From: JBIIJL01 sp044233795
Lineage (GTDB): Bacteria > Pseudomonadota > Gammaproteobacteria > Legionellales > Legionellaceae
Length of the DNA: 5,669 nt
Direction of reading: 5' to 3'
Assembly (NCBI GenBank): GCA_044233795.1
Contig: JBIIJL010000106.1
Span: 1-5,669 of the forward strand
Positions 5,078 to 5,669 of this stretch are shown one piece after another. Under the pieces are notes generated by a model. The model had not been told where the DNA came from, searched no databases, and saw only the letters and a program-made list of their open reading frames with translations. A program made the translations under genes and the position numbers. Every line of letters starts with the position of its first letter. Position 1 is the stretch's first letter.

Positions 5078-5669
5078 TCATGGGCTGTTTTGGATTGTTG
5101 GCTGAGATTGATCGAAACCTGCCGCTGGTGCTTTTTTCAACCTCTTGTCCGATTGCTTAAAGAGGGTTGACAAGGTCATTTCCTTTCTTTTCATACTTGT
5201 TCTCGGTGACTCAGTATCCAGCATCTGTGAATTTGTATCTGTATCCATGGGCTCAACATCGACTCCCTTCGCAAGCCCCTCCATAGATAAAGCTATTGCA
5301 TCATTTTCCTTTAAGGTCAACTTTTTTAAATCCACTCGAGAAGCTTTCAATAGTGATTCATAACTATCACCAAAAATGCCAGCTCCATTTCCTAAGGTAA
5401 TTCCGTTTAACAACTCATAAGTCAATGGACTATTTTGATACGTAAATTTACCCAAATGACTCGCAAGCGTCTCCGGTTTAACCCCAAGTCGAGCCGCGGC
5501 ATCATATAAGCTCGTGCTTTGATGAATTACTTCATGCACCTCTTTTAAGGTCAACTTCTTTAAATCCACTCGAGAAGCTTCCATTAGTGATTCGTAACTA
5601 TCACCAAAAATGCCAGCTCCATTTTCTAAGGTAATACCGTTTAACAACTCATAAGTCAATGGACTATCT
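5078..5669 (-). CDS. C-terminal part of a tandem-repeat protein with Fis-like helix-turn-helix units and a bipartite NLS-like tail (5' end outside window)
   Basis: The frame is open to the right edge. A TTG at 5659 is an internal leucine, since the same LTYELLNG recurs 78 residues later, so the true start is beyond the window. At least 196 residues are visible. Counting that leucine as 1, a unit runs from LTYELLNGIT through GAGIFGDSYESL and SRVDLKKLTLKE to LYDAAARLGVKPETLASHLG (51-70). The last segment resembles Fis-type helix-turn-helix motifs (AA-x-x-LG-x-x-x-x-TL-x-x-x-L). The second unit begins at 79 and breaks off after LTLKE (118), before its helix-turn-helix. The tail has an acidic stretch (134-150), then RK, 12 residues and KRLKK (158-176), which fits the bipartite nuclear-import pattern. 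I do not recognise a named family. DNA binding is inferred from the motif, and action in a host nucleus is speculative. The gene is convergent with the transporter operon and probably unrelated to it. Confidence 0.8.
   Translation of the reverse strand, partial: DSPLTYELLNGITLENGAGIFGDSYESLMEASRVDLKKLTLKEVHEVIHQSTSLYDAAARLGVKPETLASHLGKFTYQNSPLTYELLNGITLGNGAGIFGDSYESLLKASRVDLKKLTLKENDAIALSMEGLAKGVDVEPMDTDTNSQMLDTESPRTSMKRKEMTLSTLFKQSDKRLKKAPAAGFDQSQPTIQNSP
5132..5191 (-). other. Bipartite nuclear-localisation-like basic clusters in the protein tail
   Basis: KRK (residues 157-159) is followed by 12 residues and then KRLKK (172-176). This fits the classical bipartite pattern of two basic residues, a 10-12 residue spacer and at least three basics in five. 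It lies in a charged, probably disordered tail after the repeats. Such clusters also occur by chance in DNA-binding proteins, so it is only suggestive. Confidence 0.4.
5310..5435 (-). repeat. Second (partial) copy of the 234-bp coding repeat
   Basis: This segment aligns without gaps to 5544-5669 at a constant offset of 234 bases. I count 7 mismatches across it, about 94% identity. It encodes LTYELLNG...LTLKE and stops where the protein diverges into its C-terminal tail, so the array ends in half a unit without its helix-turn-helix. Confidence 0.9.
5444..5512 (-). other. Helix-turn-helix segment of the repeat unit
   Basis: Residues 50-72 of the visible protein fit a Fis-type helix-turn-helix. 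The first helix holds DAAARLG, the turn is at GVKP and the recognition-like helix is ETLASHLGKF. Alanines and leucines sit at the spacing usual for the fold. The preceding KEVHEVIHQ could be the supporting helix. This is a motif judgement by eye. Confidence 0.55.
5544..5669 (-). repeat. First visible copy of the 234-bp coding repeat (truncated by the window edge)
   Basis: This copy is the gap-free partner of 5310-5435 with a 234-base (78-codon) period. It is cut by the right edge, where the reading frame continues with ...DSP before LTYELLNG, matching NSP in the next unit. More upstream copies are therefore likely outside the window. Confidence 0.88.

Noticed and set aside
5078..5120. Legionella-type Dot/Icm C-terminal secretion signal on the repeat protein
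   Set aside because: The last residues (GFDQSQPTIQNSP) lack the usual glutamate-rich block and have no hydrophobic residue at -3 or -4. Secretion by this route is not supported by the C-terminus.
5145..5363. Plus-strand open frame of 72 codons
   Set aside because: It is antisense to the repeat-protein tail. Its serine/phenylalanine-rich sequence reflects the complementary codons, and the repeat evidence supports the minus frame.
5657..5659. TTG as the start codon of the repeat protein
   Set aside because: The same leucine is internal in the next repeat (NSPLTYELL), and the frame stays open to the window edge with DSP before it. The gene starts outside the window.
5310..5669. CRISPR array or non-coding direct repeat
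   Set aside because: The period is 234 bases with one continuous reading frame. There are no short repeats alternating with unique spacers.
5310..5669. TAL-effector-like repeats
   Set aside because: Unit length (78 versus 33-35 residues) and sequence do not match. Only the general idea of modular DNA-binding repeats is shared.

Overview
This is an AT-rich bacterial window with four substantial protein-coding genes and the probable tail of a fifth. There are no rRNA or tRNA genes, CRISPR arrays or transposase genes. The MFS domain style, the lipoprotein signal, the low GC and a repeat protein with a bipartite nuclear-localisation-like signal suggest a Gram-negative gammaproteobacterium living inside a eukaryotic host. 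The Legionellales (Legionella, Coxiella and relatives such as Berkiella) fit best. This placement is an inference and not firm.

Layout. Bases 1-84 are open in one plus-strand frame and are probably the last 27 codons of a gene that starts outside the window. Bases 85-148 are a convergent gap with a short hairpin carrying a TAAGCG motif. Bases 149-2368 (minus) encode a 739-residue fusion of a VAO/PCMH-type FAD oxidoreductase and a class I SAM-dependent methyltransferase. Bases 2369-2497 hold divergent promoters. On the plus strand, 2498-3604 encodes a predicted outer-membrane lipoprotein of unknown function. Thirteen bases later, 3618-4931 encodes an MFS transporter resembling the lysophospholipid transporter LplT and the MFS domain of larger acyltransferase/acyl-ACP synthetase fusions. 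Bases 4932-5077 are a second convergent gap with two more copies of the AGCGCT-type motif. Bases 5078-5669 (minus) are the 3' end of a gene for a tandem-repeat protein whose 78-residue unit contains a Fis-like helix-turn-helix. It runs off the right edge.

How the genes may work together. The three central genes sit on two divergent transcripts that share one promoter region, and the group is bounded on both sides by convergent gene ends. An oxidase-methyltransferase, a lipoprotein and a lipid-type MFS carrier could form an envelope-lipid or lipid-linked-sugar modification and transport set, but no substrate can be read from the sequence. The repeat protein looks like a separate locus. Its helix-turn-helix unit, almost identical DNA repeats and basic C-terminal clusters make it a candidate for a DNA-binding protein acting in the host nucleus. 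It and the oxidase-methyltransferase fusion, which has a well-formed internal ribosome binding site exactly at the domain junction, are the most interesting items here.
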